NCBI RefSeq assembly: GCF_009708175.1
Contig: NZ_WMBB01000007.1
Coordinates: 248,001-312,000 of the forward strand
Direction of reading: 5' to 3'
Length of the DNA stretch: 64,000 nt
DNA from: Nocardia aurantiaca
Lineage (GTDB): Bacteria; Actinomycetota; Actinomycetes; Mycobacteriales; Mycobacteriaceae
A model generated the notes under the pieces. It did not search any database, was not told where the DNA came from, and worked only from the letters and a program-made list of their open reading frames with translations. Each line of letters begins with the position of its first letter. Positions within the stretch are counted from its first letter, which is position 1. The position numbers and the translations under genes were made by a program. This document shows positions 54,148-62,392 of the stretch, one piece after another.

Positions 54148-54996
54148 TCAGCGGGCGGATTCGGCAGCCTGGACCACGTGACGCATGAGGAGCGCGGTGG
54201 TGACGGGGCCGACGCCGCCGGGGACGGGGCTCAGGGCCGAGGCCTTGCCGGTGACCGAGTCCGCGTTCACGTCGCCGGTGATGTTGCCGTTCTCGTCCTC
54301 GTTCGTGCCGACATCGATGACGACCGCGCCCTCGCGGACATGGTCGGCGGTGATCAGACCCGCGCGGCCGACCGCGGCGACGACGACATCCGCGGCGGAG
54401 GTGACCGCGGGCAGGTCGATCGTGCGCGAGTGGGCGATGGTGACGGTCGCGTTCTCGGCGAGCAGCAGCTGAAGCAGGGGCTTGCCGACCACGTTCGAGC
54501 GGCCGACGACCGCGACATGCCGACCGGCGAGCGGGATTTCGTGGAATTTCGCCAGTTCCACCACGGCCTCGGCGGTGGCGGGCGGGAAACCGGGCAGACC
54601 CGCGGCGAGCAGGCCGAGGGACAGCGGGCTGACACCGTCGACATCCTTCGCGGACGCGATGGCCGAGCTGACGTCGTCGAGGCCGACGCCCTTCGGGAGC
54701 GGGGTCTGCAGCATGATGGCGTCCACCGACGGGTCCAGCGACAGCTCGGTGAGCTTGGCGCGGATCTCCTCGGCGGTGGCGTCGACGCCGAGATCGACGT
54801 TCTCGCAAGCGATTCCATTGCGCTCGGCGGCGCGGTTGAGGGACTTCACGTACCAGGCGCTGGCCGGGTCGTCATTCGGGATCACCAGGGCCAGGCGGGG
54901 CGCGGCGCCGGTCTCGGCGAGGGCGGCGGCGCGCTGCTTGGTGTCGGCGTTGATGGCGGCGGCGAGTTCCTTGCCGATGAGCGAAGTCGTATCCAC
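54148..54996 (-). CDS. folD: FolD-like methylene-tetrahydrofolate dehydrogenase, atypical
   Basis: A 282-residue protein with the FolD fold: NADP site VVGRSNVVGKPLLQLLL, PGGVGPVTTALLM near the end, and MLQTPLPKGV. Key residues differ from ordinary FolD. The YxxxK catalytic motif reads Y49-V-K-S-L53, so the lysine is absent at its usual place, and KDVDGVSPLSLG replaces the usual KDVDGFHP. The dehydrogenase activity may remain while cyclohydrolase activity is doubtful. GTG at 54996 has TAAGCT 8 nt upstream. An ordinary FolD may exist elsewhere. Confidence 0.82.
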   Translation of the reverse strand: MDTTSLIGKELAAAINADTKQRAAALAETGAAPRLALVIPNDDPASAWYVKSLNRAAERNGIACENVDLGVDATAEEIRAKLTELSLDPSVDAIMLQTPLPKGVGLDDVSSAIASAKDVDGVSPLSLGLLAAGLPGFPPATAEAVVELAKFHEIPLAGRHVAVVGRSNVVGKPLLQLLLAENATVTIAHSRTIDLPAVTSAADVVVAAVGRAGLITADHVREGAVVIDVGTNEDENGNITGDVNADSVTGKASALSPVPGGVGPVTTALLMRHVVQAAESAR

Positions 54997-55268
54997 GGAT
55001 GCACAGCTTATCCCGAGTCCCGAGTGCGCCCTCCGTGCGCACACCAGCGGACGTCCGGTGATGCGGCCGAGAGGCCGATAGGCGACGCGGCACGCCTCAC
55101 GCGCGTTTCACTATGACTTCGATCAAACGCGAAATCCGTCCGGCAAATACCCGACAAGTGCCGTGGGCAGTCGTATCGTGTCTCCATCCAGTACTGGGAC
55201 AATAGCCAGCTAATTCCATGGATAGCCGGCAACAGCAATGCGTGACACGCCCCGAAAGGTCGACAGCA

Positions 55269-56129
55269 GTGCAGATCGCCAGGCGTTTTTCCACCCTGCT
55301 CGCGGCGGCGGCCGCTACCCTCGCCATCCTCGGCACCGGCACCGCGCACGCGGACACCGCGGCGCTGTACAACTCCGCGCAAGACAATTTCACCAGTGGC
55401 GATGAGGCTGCCGGGCTCGCCGATCTGCGCCAATTGCTCGCCGAATCACCGGATGACGCCCAGGCGCTGGCGCTGCAGGCCATCTGGTCGGATTACACCG
55501 GGGACGTCATCACCCGCGAGATGGCGTTGAACCGGCTCAATGGCGTCGACGGTCGGCTCGCCGACCGGACGCGGAGCGTCTTCCGGGCCATCGGCGCCGC
55601 GATCGGCACGCTGCCCAACCCGATTCCGGCGATCGCCGGGCCGCAGACCGGCATCGCGGTGCTCGGCTATGGCCTGCTGCCCGACGGATCCATGCGGCCC
55701 GAACTGGTGAGCCGGCTGCAAGCGGCGTGGCTGCAGGCGATCGCCTCGCCCATGTCGCCGATCCTGGTGACCGGCGGCAATCCGCAGAACGGGATCACCG
55801 AGGCGGCCGCCATGCAGGGCTGGCTGGTCGGCCACGGCATTCCCGCCGATCGCATCCTGGCCGAACATCGCGCCGATTCGACCGTGCAGAATGCGCTGTT
55901 CGGCGCGCAGATGCTCAGGGACGCGGGCGCGACCAGCGCCATTGTGGTGACCTCCCCCAACCACATTCGGCGGGCGGTGGCCGACTTCATCGTGGCCGGT
56001 ATCCCGGTCATCGGCGCGACCACCTCCCTCGAACAGCTGGTCTCGCAGCTGCCCCCGCCGGCCCGCAGCGGCCAGCGCGGCATCTATCTCGACACCATCC
56101 GCACCCTGCGGCTCCCGACCGAACGCTGA
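55269..56129 (+). CDS. secreted YdcF/SanA-like (DUF218) protein
   Basis: A 286-residue exported protein. A signal peptide (LLAAAAATLAILGTGTAHA) is followed by a helical TPR-like segment (about residues 30-90), then the DUF218 Rossmann-type domain with VLGYGLLPDGSMRPELVSRL, ILVTGGNPQNGITEAAAM and HRADSTVQNALFGAQML. This family acts in envelope biology, but its reaction is unclear. GTG 55269 follows AAAGG; the upstream ATG at 55218 would spoil the signal peptide. Confidence 0.82.
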   Translation: MQIARRFSTLLAAAAATLAILGTGTAHADTAALYNSAQDNFTSGDEAAGLADLRQLLAESPDDAQALALQAIWSDYTGDVITREMALNRLNGVDGRLADRTRSVFRAIGAAIGTLPNPIPAIAGPQTGIAVLGYGLLPDGSMRPELVSRLQAAWLQAIASPMSPILVTGGNPQNGITEAAAMQGWLVGHGIPADRILAEHRADSTVQNALFGAQMLRDAGATSAIVVTSPNHIRRAVADFIVAGIPVIGATTSLEQLVSQLPPPARSGQRGIYLDTIRTLRLPTER

Positions 56130-56188
56130 TCTCACCACGCCCGGACCCGCCCGCATCGGGCATTTGTCCGGGCGTGCACAATGACGCG

Positions 56189-57157
56189 GTGAGTTCTTCC
56201 GGTACGGATGTCCTGGTCGTGCGGCTCCGCGCGGCCGGATGCGTGTTCGCGGAGGAGGAAGCCGCGTTGCTGCTCGGCGCGGCCACCGACGCCGACCACC
56301 TGGAATCGCTTGTCACGCAGCGCATTGCCGGGTTTCCGCTGGAACATCTGCTGGGGTGGGCGGAGTTTCGCGGGCAGCGCGTCACGGTCGCGCCCGGGGT
56401 CTTCGTGCCACGGCAGCGGACCGGATTCCTGGTCGAGCAGGCAATCGAGCTGGGGCGCAGCGTGATCCGACAGCGGAATGCCGACGCGGGCGCCAGCCCT
56501 GGAGCACCGCGGGACGATCTCCGCGCCCCCGAGAATACGGCGCCCGATGTGCCACCGCGGGACGGCTTGCCGCACACGCCTTCGGATCGCAGCGGTATGC
56601 CTTCAACCCTTGCTGCCGAGCCCTCGGCCCCGTCTCAAGGCCCACTAATCGCGCTCGATATGTGTTGCGGCTGTGGGGCTTTGGGATTGACGCTGACGAA
56701 GGAATTGGGGGACGAAGGGATTCGGGTCGAGTTGACGGCGGCCGATATCGAGCCGGCGGCCGTGGTCTGCGCGCGCGAAAATCTCGCGGGGGTCGGGGGG
56801 CGGGTTTTTCAAGGCGATCTGTTCGAGGCGGTGCCTTCGGATCTACTCGGGCGAGTGGATGTGCTGCTGGCGAATACGCCGTATGTGCCGTCGGCGGAGA
56901 TCTCGTGGATGCCGCCGGAGGCGCGAGAGCATGAGCCGCGGCGGGCGCTCGACGGCGGGGCCGACGGATTGGATGTCCTGCGCCGGATCGCGGCCGTCGC
57001 GGGTGAATGGCTTGCTCCGGGCGGGCGGCTGCTCGTCGAGGAGAGCGAGCGGCAAGCGCCGATCGCGGCGGAGATCATGCGGGCGCACGGGCTGGCGGCC
57101 CGGATCGCGGAGTGTGAGGAGATGGGGGCCACCGTGGTGATCGGAACACGGGCATGA
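56189..57157 (+). CDS. PrmC-related protein-glutamine N5-methyltransferase (TIGR03704-like)
   Basis: A 322-residue methyltransferase with N-terminal PrmC-like helices (RIAGFPLEHLLGWAEFRG), SAM motif LDMCCGCGALGL and catalytic NTPY (residues 229-232) in place of the classical NPPY. A 55-residue Pro/Asp-rich insert (about 97-151) separates the two domains, where PrmC has a short linker. It is not the release-factor enzyme itself but the related group of unknown target. GTG 56189 is preferred, with GTG 56174 possible. The stop overlaps the next gene (ATGA). Confidence 0.82.
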   Translation: MSSSGTDVLVVRLRAAGCVFAEEEAALLLGAATDADHLESLVTQRIAGFPLEHLLGWAEFRGQRVTVAPGVFVPRQRTGFLVEQAIELGRSVIRQRNADAGASPGAPRDDLRAPENTAPDVPPRDGLPHTPSDRSGMPSTLAAEPSAPSQGPLIALDMCCGCGALGLTLTKELGDEGIRVELTAADIEPAAVVCARENLAGVGGRVFQGDLFEAVPSDLLGRVDVLLANTPYVPSAEISWMPPEAREHEPRRALDGGADGLDVLRRIAAVAGEWLAPGGRLLVEESERQAPIAAEIMRAHGLAARIAECEEMGATVVIGTRA

Positions 57158-57849
57158 CGATTCGCGGTGTGCTGTTCGACGTCGATGACACGCTCATCGA
57201 CTATTCGGCGACGGCGCGGATCGGGCTCCTGCGGCATCTCGCGGCCGAAGGGCTGCTGGACCGGTTCGAGTCGCCGGATGCGGCGGTGGCGCTGTGGCGG
57301 GCGATCGAGGAGGAAGAGTATCCGCGGTTCCTGGCCGGCGAGCTGACCTTCAAGGGGCAGCAGCGGGTGCGGACCGAGCGATATCTCGCGCACATGAGGG
57401 TGGCGGCCGAGGACCCGGTGGCGTGGTTCGCCCGCTATGCCGTACTACGGGACGCCGCGTGGGCCGCGTTCCCGGACGCCGCGCCGGTGCTGCGGCGATT
57501 CGACGGGCGGATGGCGCTCGGGATCGTGTCGAACGCCTCGCTGCCGTACCAGACCCGGAAACTGCGCACGGTCGGGCTGCTGCACCACTTCGGGGAAGCG
57601 ATCCTGTGCTCGGACGAATTCGGTGCGTCCAAACCTGATCCGGCGATCTTCCTCGCGGGATGCGAGATGCTCGGCCTGCCGCCGGATCGGGTCGCCTATG
57701 TCGGCGACCGGTACGACTGGGACGCGCTCGGCGCGAGAAATGCCGGGCTGCGGGCGTATTGGCTGGTCCGCAATGGACACAGCGGCATGCCGGACGATGG
57801 AATCACCGTCATTCGCTCACTGGCGGAACTGGATACGCCCGCCGGGTGA
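57154..57849 (+). CDS. HAD-superfamily hydrolase
   Basis: A 231-residue phosphatase-like protein with LFDVDDTLIDYS, IVSNASLPYQ, the lysine in GASKPDPAIF and VGDRYDWDALGARNAG. It has a helical cap like haloacid dehalogenases and phosphoglycolate phosphatases; VDDTL rather than MDGTL leans to the YjjG/phosphatase side. It is translationally coupled to the PrmC-like gene by an ATGA overlap. Substrate unknown. Confidence 0.87.
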   Translation: MTIRGVLFDVDDTLIDYSATARIGLLRHLAAEGLLDRFESPDAAVALWRAIEEEEYPRFLAGELTFKGQQRVRTERYLAHMRVAAEDPVAWFARYAVLRDAAWAAFPDAAPVLRRFDGRMALGIVSNASLPYQTRKLRTVGLLHHFGEAILCSDEFGASKPDPAIFLAGCEMLGLPPDRVAYVGDRYDWDALGARNAGLRAYWLVRNGHSGMPDDGITVIRSLAELDTPAG

Positions 57850-58009
57850 CCCGCTGCGGTCGACCTCGCCACTGCCTATCAGCTCGATCGAGCGTATGAC
57901 GAGTTTCTTCGCCTCCTCGTTGTCCGTCACGATCCCCTCCGGGCCTCGACACAATGGTTTGCTCACGCGGTCGGCGTGCTCACCACGGGGATCGCAGCGG
58001 TTCCCGGCC

Positions 58010-58510
58010 TCAGCTCGCCTCGAGGGATCTGCGGATCTCGGCCTGGATCTCGAGCTGCGCGCGCGCCGCCGTCAGGCCCGCGTTCACGTCGGCGGCGGTG
58101 CGCTGCGTCGCGGCCGAAACGTACTGCGCCACCGCACCTTCGATGGATTCCACCGCCTTGGTCGCGGTCGCCAACTGGTCCCGGCGGGCAGCCACGGGCA
58201 GGGCGGCCATGGCCACCAGACGGTCGTCCCAGGCCAGGGCGGCCTGCTCGAGTTCGGCGCGCAGGACGATGGTGGTGCCGTCGTCCAAAGAGTCGGCGGT
58301 GTGCAGGGCTCGCACGGCGTCGCGCAGGCGGCGGTGCAGGCGCGGCTCAGGGTCGTGCGAGCCCGCCCACGAGGCGGGGGCACGCGTCGCGATACCGGGA
58401 ACGACCTGGTTGGCGGCGGCCGTCGCGCTCTTCTGACGGGAGGACAGCAACAGGACGCCACCGACCGCCGCCGCCACCAGGATCACCACGATCAGCACGA
58501 GAATCAGCAC
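58010..58510 (-). CDS. single-pass membrane protein, YdjH-like
   Basis: A 166-residue protein. One N-terminal transmembrane helix (residues 1-24) precedes a helical cytoplasmic or surface domain (LRDAVRALHTADSLDDGTT, RDQLATATKAVESIEGAVAQY). It is the last gene of the SPFH operon, 24 nt after the zinc-ribbon gene. In Bacillus subtilis YdjH occupies the same place in ydjFGHI and helps bring the SPFH protein YdjI to the membrane. The correspondence rests on size, topology and order. GTG start. Confidence 0.68.
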   Translation of the reverse strand: MLILVLIVVILVAAAVGGVLLLSSRQKSATAAANQVVPGIATRAPASWAGSHDPEPRLHRRLRDAVRALHTADSLDDGTTIVLRAELEQAALAWDDRLVAMAALPVAARRDQLATATKAVESIEGAVAQYVSAATQRTAADVNAGLTAARAQLEIQAEIRRSLEAS

Positions 58511-58534
58511 GGTCGGATCACTTTCGTCGGGCGG

Positions 58535-60358
58535 TCATCGATGGCTGGTGGGGCGCGGCGGGGCGACCGTGGAGTGGGCGGGGCCGCTCGGATGGGCGGG
58601 AGTGTGATGGCCGTGCAGCTTGCTGTACACGAGGACCACCGCGAGGATCACGGCGAGCACCGCCAGGATGGCGGCGATGATCTTCACCTTGCTCCACGGG
58701 CGGTCGCCGGACACCTGGCCGGTGAGGCCATTGATGTACACCTGATAGGTCGTGTCCATGTAGACGACCGTCAGCAGCCAGATCGGCAGCAGCAGATGCT
58801 TGTACGCCAGCCAGTTCCAGTTCGTGTTCAACTGGTGGATGCGCTGGTGGTCACCGCCGATATCGGACCGCACCGTCGATTCGATGGCCGACTCGATCCG
58901 CTGCTGCGCTTCCGGAAACGATTCCTCGGCGTCCTTGTCGTAGGTACGGCACAGGTGTCCCGCCACGAATTCCGGCGAATAGGCCCGTGCCTGCTCCACC
59001 GGCCACGGCTCCAAGGCCCGAATCCGATTGCGGTTCAAATTGTCATTGGCCAGCACCGGCAGATCGGCGAAATCGTTGGCGACCTCACCCGCCACCGGAT
59101 ACCAGCGAGTCCTGGTCTCATAGATCGGCTCCCCATCCGAATCCGTCCCGACCCGAACCTGATAGTCGTCCCCGCGCTCCCCCTGATACCAGCTCTGGGT
59201 GTCCGCGTCATAGGTGAAATATGCCGTATACAGGCTCGAGAACGCCCCGATCCGCCGATACTTCCGGAAATTCGACGGCGCGAACCACCGCTTCGAAACC
59301 CACTTCTCGACCAGCTCCCGAGCCTGCTTCTCTCCGATCTGGAAAGGCAGCACTCCGTCCACCGGCAACCGAGCCGGCGCATTGTGCACATCGTCGCGCT
59401 GAATAGGTGTAGCGCAATACGGGCACCGAGTAGCGGTGAGGCTGCCATTGAATCCGGTTGTCCCACCACAATTCTGGCACTTCACCTCCCACTCCCCCGT
59501 CACCTGCGGCCCCGACGCCTGCGCCTGCGTCTCCCGCAGCGCCGCGATAGCGGGACCCAGTTCCCGAGCCTCCACGGGAACATTCGGCGCGGCAACCGCC
59601 GACCGATTCCCGCAACTGGGACACAACAAATCCTGCCCCACCGGATCGAACACCAACTGCGCCCCACATGAGGAGCACGGATAGGTCCGAGTCGACTCGG
59701 TCTGATGCACCATCGCCCGATCCGGCACCCCCGCCTGCGCCTGCGGCACAGGGTTTTCCGCGCCCGCACCCCCGACATCCGTGCCCGGCACAATCACCGG
59801 AGCCACGATGACCGGCGGCCCCTGCACCGGGAGCGGCGGCGGGGTCGTCCCCTGCGGCGGCATCGCATGGCCGGAGCCGGAGTTCGGAAGTGGCGGCGGC
59901 ACGGCCGTTCCCGCACCAGAAGCGACGGGCGGCGGCCCGACGATCTGCGGCGGCGAACTCGATACGGCTTGCGGCATCGGCGGCACTCCGCCTTGTCCAC
60001 GTCCGGCGGCTGGAAGTGGCGGCGGCCCCGAGGCAGCGCCGGTTCCGGAAAGCTCGGATGGCGCAACGGTTCCAGGTCCGGCGGCGGTGAAAGGCGGCGC
60101 GGCGACCGATGCTCCACCCGGCAGCGGCGGCGGGGTCGCACCGGGCGGCGGCATGGCCGGAATTCCGCTCTGGGCGGGTCCGGCAACCGGAAGCGGCGGC
60201 GGGATAGGGGATCCCGCGGTGGGGCCGCCGGGGAGCGGGGGTGGCGTGGACGGCAGACTGCCTCGGGCCGGATCGTGGCCGGCCGTCTGCGGCGCGGGCT
60301 GGTCGGTACCCGGAAGGGGCGGTGGACCGGAGGGGTGCTGGGGCTGGTTGTCGTTCAT
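58535..60358 (-). CDS. proline-rich double zinc-ribbon membrane protein, YdjG-like
   Basis: A 607-residue protein. The first 200 residues are disordered and contain seven PPPLP motifs. Two zinc ribbons follow, about 222-245 (CSSCG and CPSCG) and about 290-318 (CQNCG and CPYCA), and then a conserved alpha-beta region with KWVSKRWFAPSNFRKY. The C terminus has a weak hydrophobic stretch (LLLPIWLLTVVYM), GLTGQVSGDRPWSKVK and a firm helix (about 557-578). This matches YdjG-type TFIIB-like zinc-ribbon proteins. The ATG has no strong ribosome binding site. Confidence 0.78.
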   Translation of the reverse strand: MNDNQPQHPSGPPPLPGTDQPAPQTAGHDPARGSLPSTPPPLPGGPTAGSPIPPPLPVAGPAQSGIPAMPPPGATPPPLPGGASVAAPPFTAAGPGTVAPSELSGTGAASGPPPLPAAGRGQGGVPPMPQAVSSSPPQIVGPPPVASGAGTAVPPPLPNSGSGHAMPPQGTTPPPLPVQGPPVIVAPVIVPGTDVGGAGAENPVPQAQAGVPDRAMVHQTESTRTYPCSSCGAQLVFDPVGQDLLCPSCGNRSAVAAPNVPVEARELGPAIAALRETQAQASGPQVTGEWEVKCQNCGGTTGFNGSLTATRCPYCATPIQRDDVHNAPARLPVDGVLPFQIGEKQARELVEKWVSKRWFAPSNFRKYRRIGAFSSLYTAYFTYDADTQSWYQGERGDDYQVRVGTDSDGEPIYETRTRWYPVAGEVANDFADLPVLANDNLNRNRIRALEPWPVEQARAYSPEFVAGHLCRTYDKDAEESFPEAQQRIESAIESTVRSDIGGDHQRIHQLNTNWNWLAYKHLLLPIWLLTVVYMDTTYQVYINGLTGQVSGDRPWSKVKIIAAILAVLAVILAVVLVYSKLHGHHTPAHPSGPAHSTVAPPRPTSHR

Positions 60359-60559
60359 CGGGGCTCACTCGGTGCGGCGGACTCGACGGTCGTGCCATTG
60401 CGGTGGAAGGAGATTCGGGACGCACCGAGTTGTCGGGCGTTCGGCGAGGGCCGGGGATTCGGCGGAGGCGGGTACGGCACCGCACCCGTCGGCGGCCGGG
60501 TGGGCGCCGACGAGTGTGGCCTGGCCGGGCTCGGACAGACCGGATGTACTCTGGCGGCG

Positions 60560-61759
60560 CTACTGCGGGGGCAGGGGCGGCGGGGTGCCGGGCAGCGGGG
60601 GCGGGGTGGCGAAGAGCGGCTGCAGGGCGGGGACGGAGTTGGCGGGTTGCCAGCCGGGCATGCCCTCGGTCCAGACATTGGTCTCGCGGGTCAGCTGGCC
60701 GGCTGAGATGTATTGGCGCAGTTGGTCGATGGGGAAGGGACCCGCGGGCTGGCCGCCGTTGTCGAAGTGGAACTGCTGCTGGCCGGGCAGCGGCGGTGGC
60801 GCGGGCTGCTGGGGGGCGGCGGGTTGCTGCGCGTAGCCGCCCTGCTGGGGCTGGCCGTAGCCGGGCTGCTGCGGCTGGGCGATGCTGCCCTGCATGGCGC
60901 CGGCCATCTGGCCGCCGAGGACCACTCCCATGCCGGCCTGCATGGCGGCTCCCATGCCGCCGCCGGGGTTCTGGGCGGCGGCGAGCATGGCGTCGGCGGC
61001 CTGCATCTGCTGGTAGCGGTTGAGGTCGACATTGTTCATGAAGCCGCCGGCTTCGACACCGCGCGCCACACCGCGGGTCATGGCCTGCTGGATTTCCTCC
61101 GGCAGGGAGATGGTCATGGTGACGCCCTCGACGCCGACGCCGAATCCGGCCAGGCGTTGGCCCACGAATTCGCGCAGCTTGTCGGAGAGTTCGACCTGGC
61201 GGCCCTGGAGATCGATGGCGCCCAGGCCGGAGGCCAGCACCATGTCCGAGAAGGCCAGTGCGACGTTGGCGCGCAACTGCTCGCTGAGCACCTCGGCGTC
61301 GACCTCGGCATTGGTGCCGATCATCTGGCGCAGGAACACCTCGATATCGGTGACGCGCACGTTCGCGGTGCCGTTGGCGCGGATCTGCACCATGCGGAAG
61401 TCGGGGTCGCGCACGGTGACCGGCTGCGGTGTGCCCCAGCGCATGTCGGTGACCGCGCGGGTGTTCACGAAGTACACCTCGGACCGGAACGGGGAGTTGA
61501 AGCCGTGCCGCCAGCCCTGCAGGGTGGACATGATCGGCATGTTCTCGGTGGTCAGCTGGTAATGACCGGGCCCGAACTTGTCGGCGAGCTGTCCGCGGTA
61601 GACGAAGACGGCCTGCTGCCCCTCCCGAACGATCAGCTCCGCGCCGTTCTTGATCTCGTTCTCGTAGCGGGGAAACCGCCACGCCAGCGTGGTGCGGGTG
61701 TCATCCAACCATTCGATGATGTCGACGAATTCGCCGCGGATCATGTCGAACAGGCCCAT
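60560..61759 (-). CDS. SPFH-domain protein with C-terminal GYF-like domain, YdjI-like
   Basis: A 399-residue flotillin-like protein. The SPFH domain (about 25-235) has IKNGAELIVREGQQAVFVYR and WGTPQPVTVRDPDFRMVQIR, as in YdjI and virion-core-like SPFH proteins. A Gln/Gly/Pro linker follows, then a GYF_2-like domain (about 325-378, GPFPIDQLRQYISAGQL and VWTEGMPGWQPA) and a PPPLPGTPPPLPPQ tail. It is the first gene of the operon, with AGGAAAGAG upstream. It probably assembles under stress at the membrane with its two partners; no PspA gene is present. Confidence 0.85.
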   Translation of the reverse strand: MGLFDMIRGEFVDIIEWLDDTRTTLAWRFPRYENEIKNGAELIVREGQQAVFVYRGQLADKFGPGHYQLTTENMPIMSTLQGWRHGFNSPFRSEVYFVNTRAVTDMRWGTPQPVTVRDPDFRMVQIRANGTANVRVTDIEVFLRQMIGTNAEVDAEVLSEQLRANVALAFSDMVLASGLGAIDLQGRQVELSDKLREFVGQRLAGFGVGVEGVTMTISLPEEIQQAMTRGVARGVEAGGFMNNVDLNRYQQMQAADAMLAAAQNPGGGMGAAMQAGMGVVLGGQMAGAMQGSIAQPQQPGYGQPQQGGYAQQPAAPQQPAPPPLPGQQQFHFDNGGQPAGPFPIDQLRQYISAGQLTRETNVWTEGMPGWQPANSVPALQPLFATPPPLPGTPPPLPPQ

Positions 61760-61923
61760 TGAGTTCTCTTTCCTCCCTCGGGCGCTGCGCTCGCCCGGGC
61801 CGAGTATGGCACAGGTTTGCTGGCGTGCGCCGTCACCGTCACGTGGCTATCGAGCCAACCGCAGGCAGCGTTAATCGTTCATGAACGACCATGGCCCGCA
61901 CGAGGTTTGCCGCGCGGGCCATA

Positions 61924-62353
61924 TCAATTCGCTACTACGACTCCGCCATGCCCCGAAGTCATAGCCGCCATCCCGCCGCCGAACGGCGGGTCGACGCTGG
62001 CTTTGGTGTCCGTGCTTTTCGCCGGTGCGGGTCCTGTCCAGTCCGGGCGAGAACGCCACGATCGCGGCGGGCAGGGGCACGCCTGCGTCGCGGGCCGCGA
62101 GACACGTGGTGACAGTCAGGCCGCCGCCGGCGGAATCGCCGGCCAATACGATCGCCGAGGGATGTTCACCGCTGTCGAGCAGGGCTCGGCAGGCGCTCAG
62201 GGCGTCGTCGATCGCGGCAGGGAAGGGACGCTCGGGCGCCAGCCGGGAGTCCACCGAAAAGGCGCGGAAACCACTGCGGGTCACCAGATTCGCGGTCGGT
62301 GACGTCGCTGTCCGGGGTGAGCCGTAGACGAAGCCGCCACCTCCGGCGGTGGC
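61924..62353 (-). pseudogene. frameshifted fragment of an HSL-family alpha/beta hydrolase
   Basis: The minus strand reads GGGGFVYGSP (oxyanion region), VDSRLAPERPFPAAIDDALS and VLAGDSAGGGLTVTTCLAARD (nucleophile elbow), typical of hormone-sensitive-lipase-type esterases. After GLDRTRTGE the frame shifts at an AAAA run near 62020 and the family pattern STDTKASVDPPFG continues in another frame, to a stop at 61924. The N-terminal part and the C-terminal catalytic Asp and His are missing. The rest of the gap 61760-62392 shows nothing. Confidence 0.72.
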
Positions 62354-62392
62354 TTACCGAGGCGTCGACCCGCTCGACACGTTATGTGACAC

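Noticed and set aside
59700..60350. Tandem DNA repeats in the proline-rich part of the zinc-ribbon gene
   Set aside because: The repeat is at peptide level (PPPLP) with varied spacing and codons, not a DNA satellite or CRISPR-like array.
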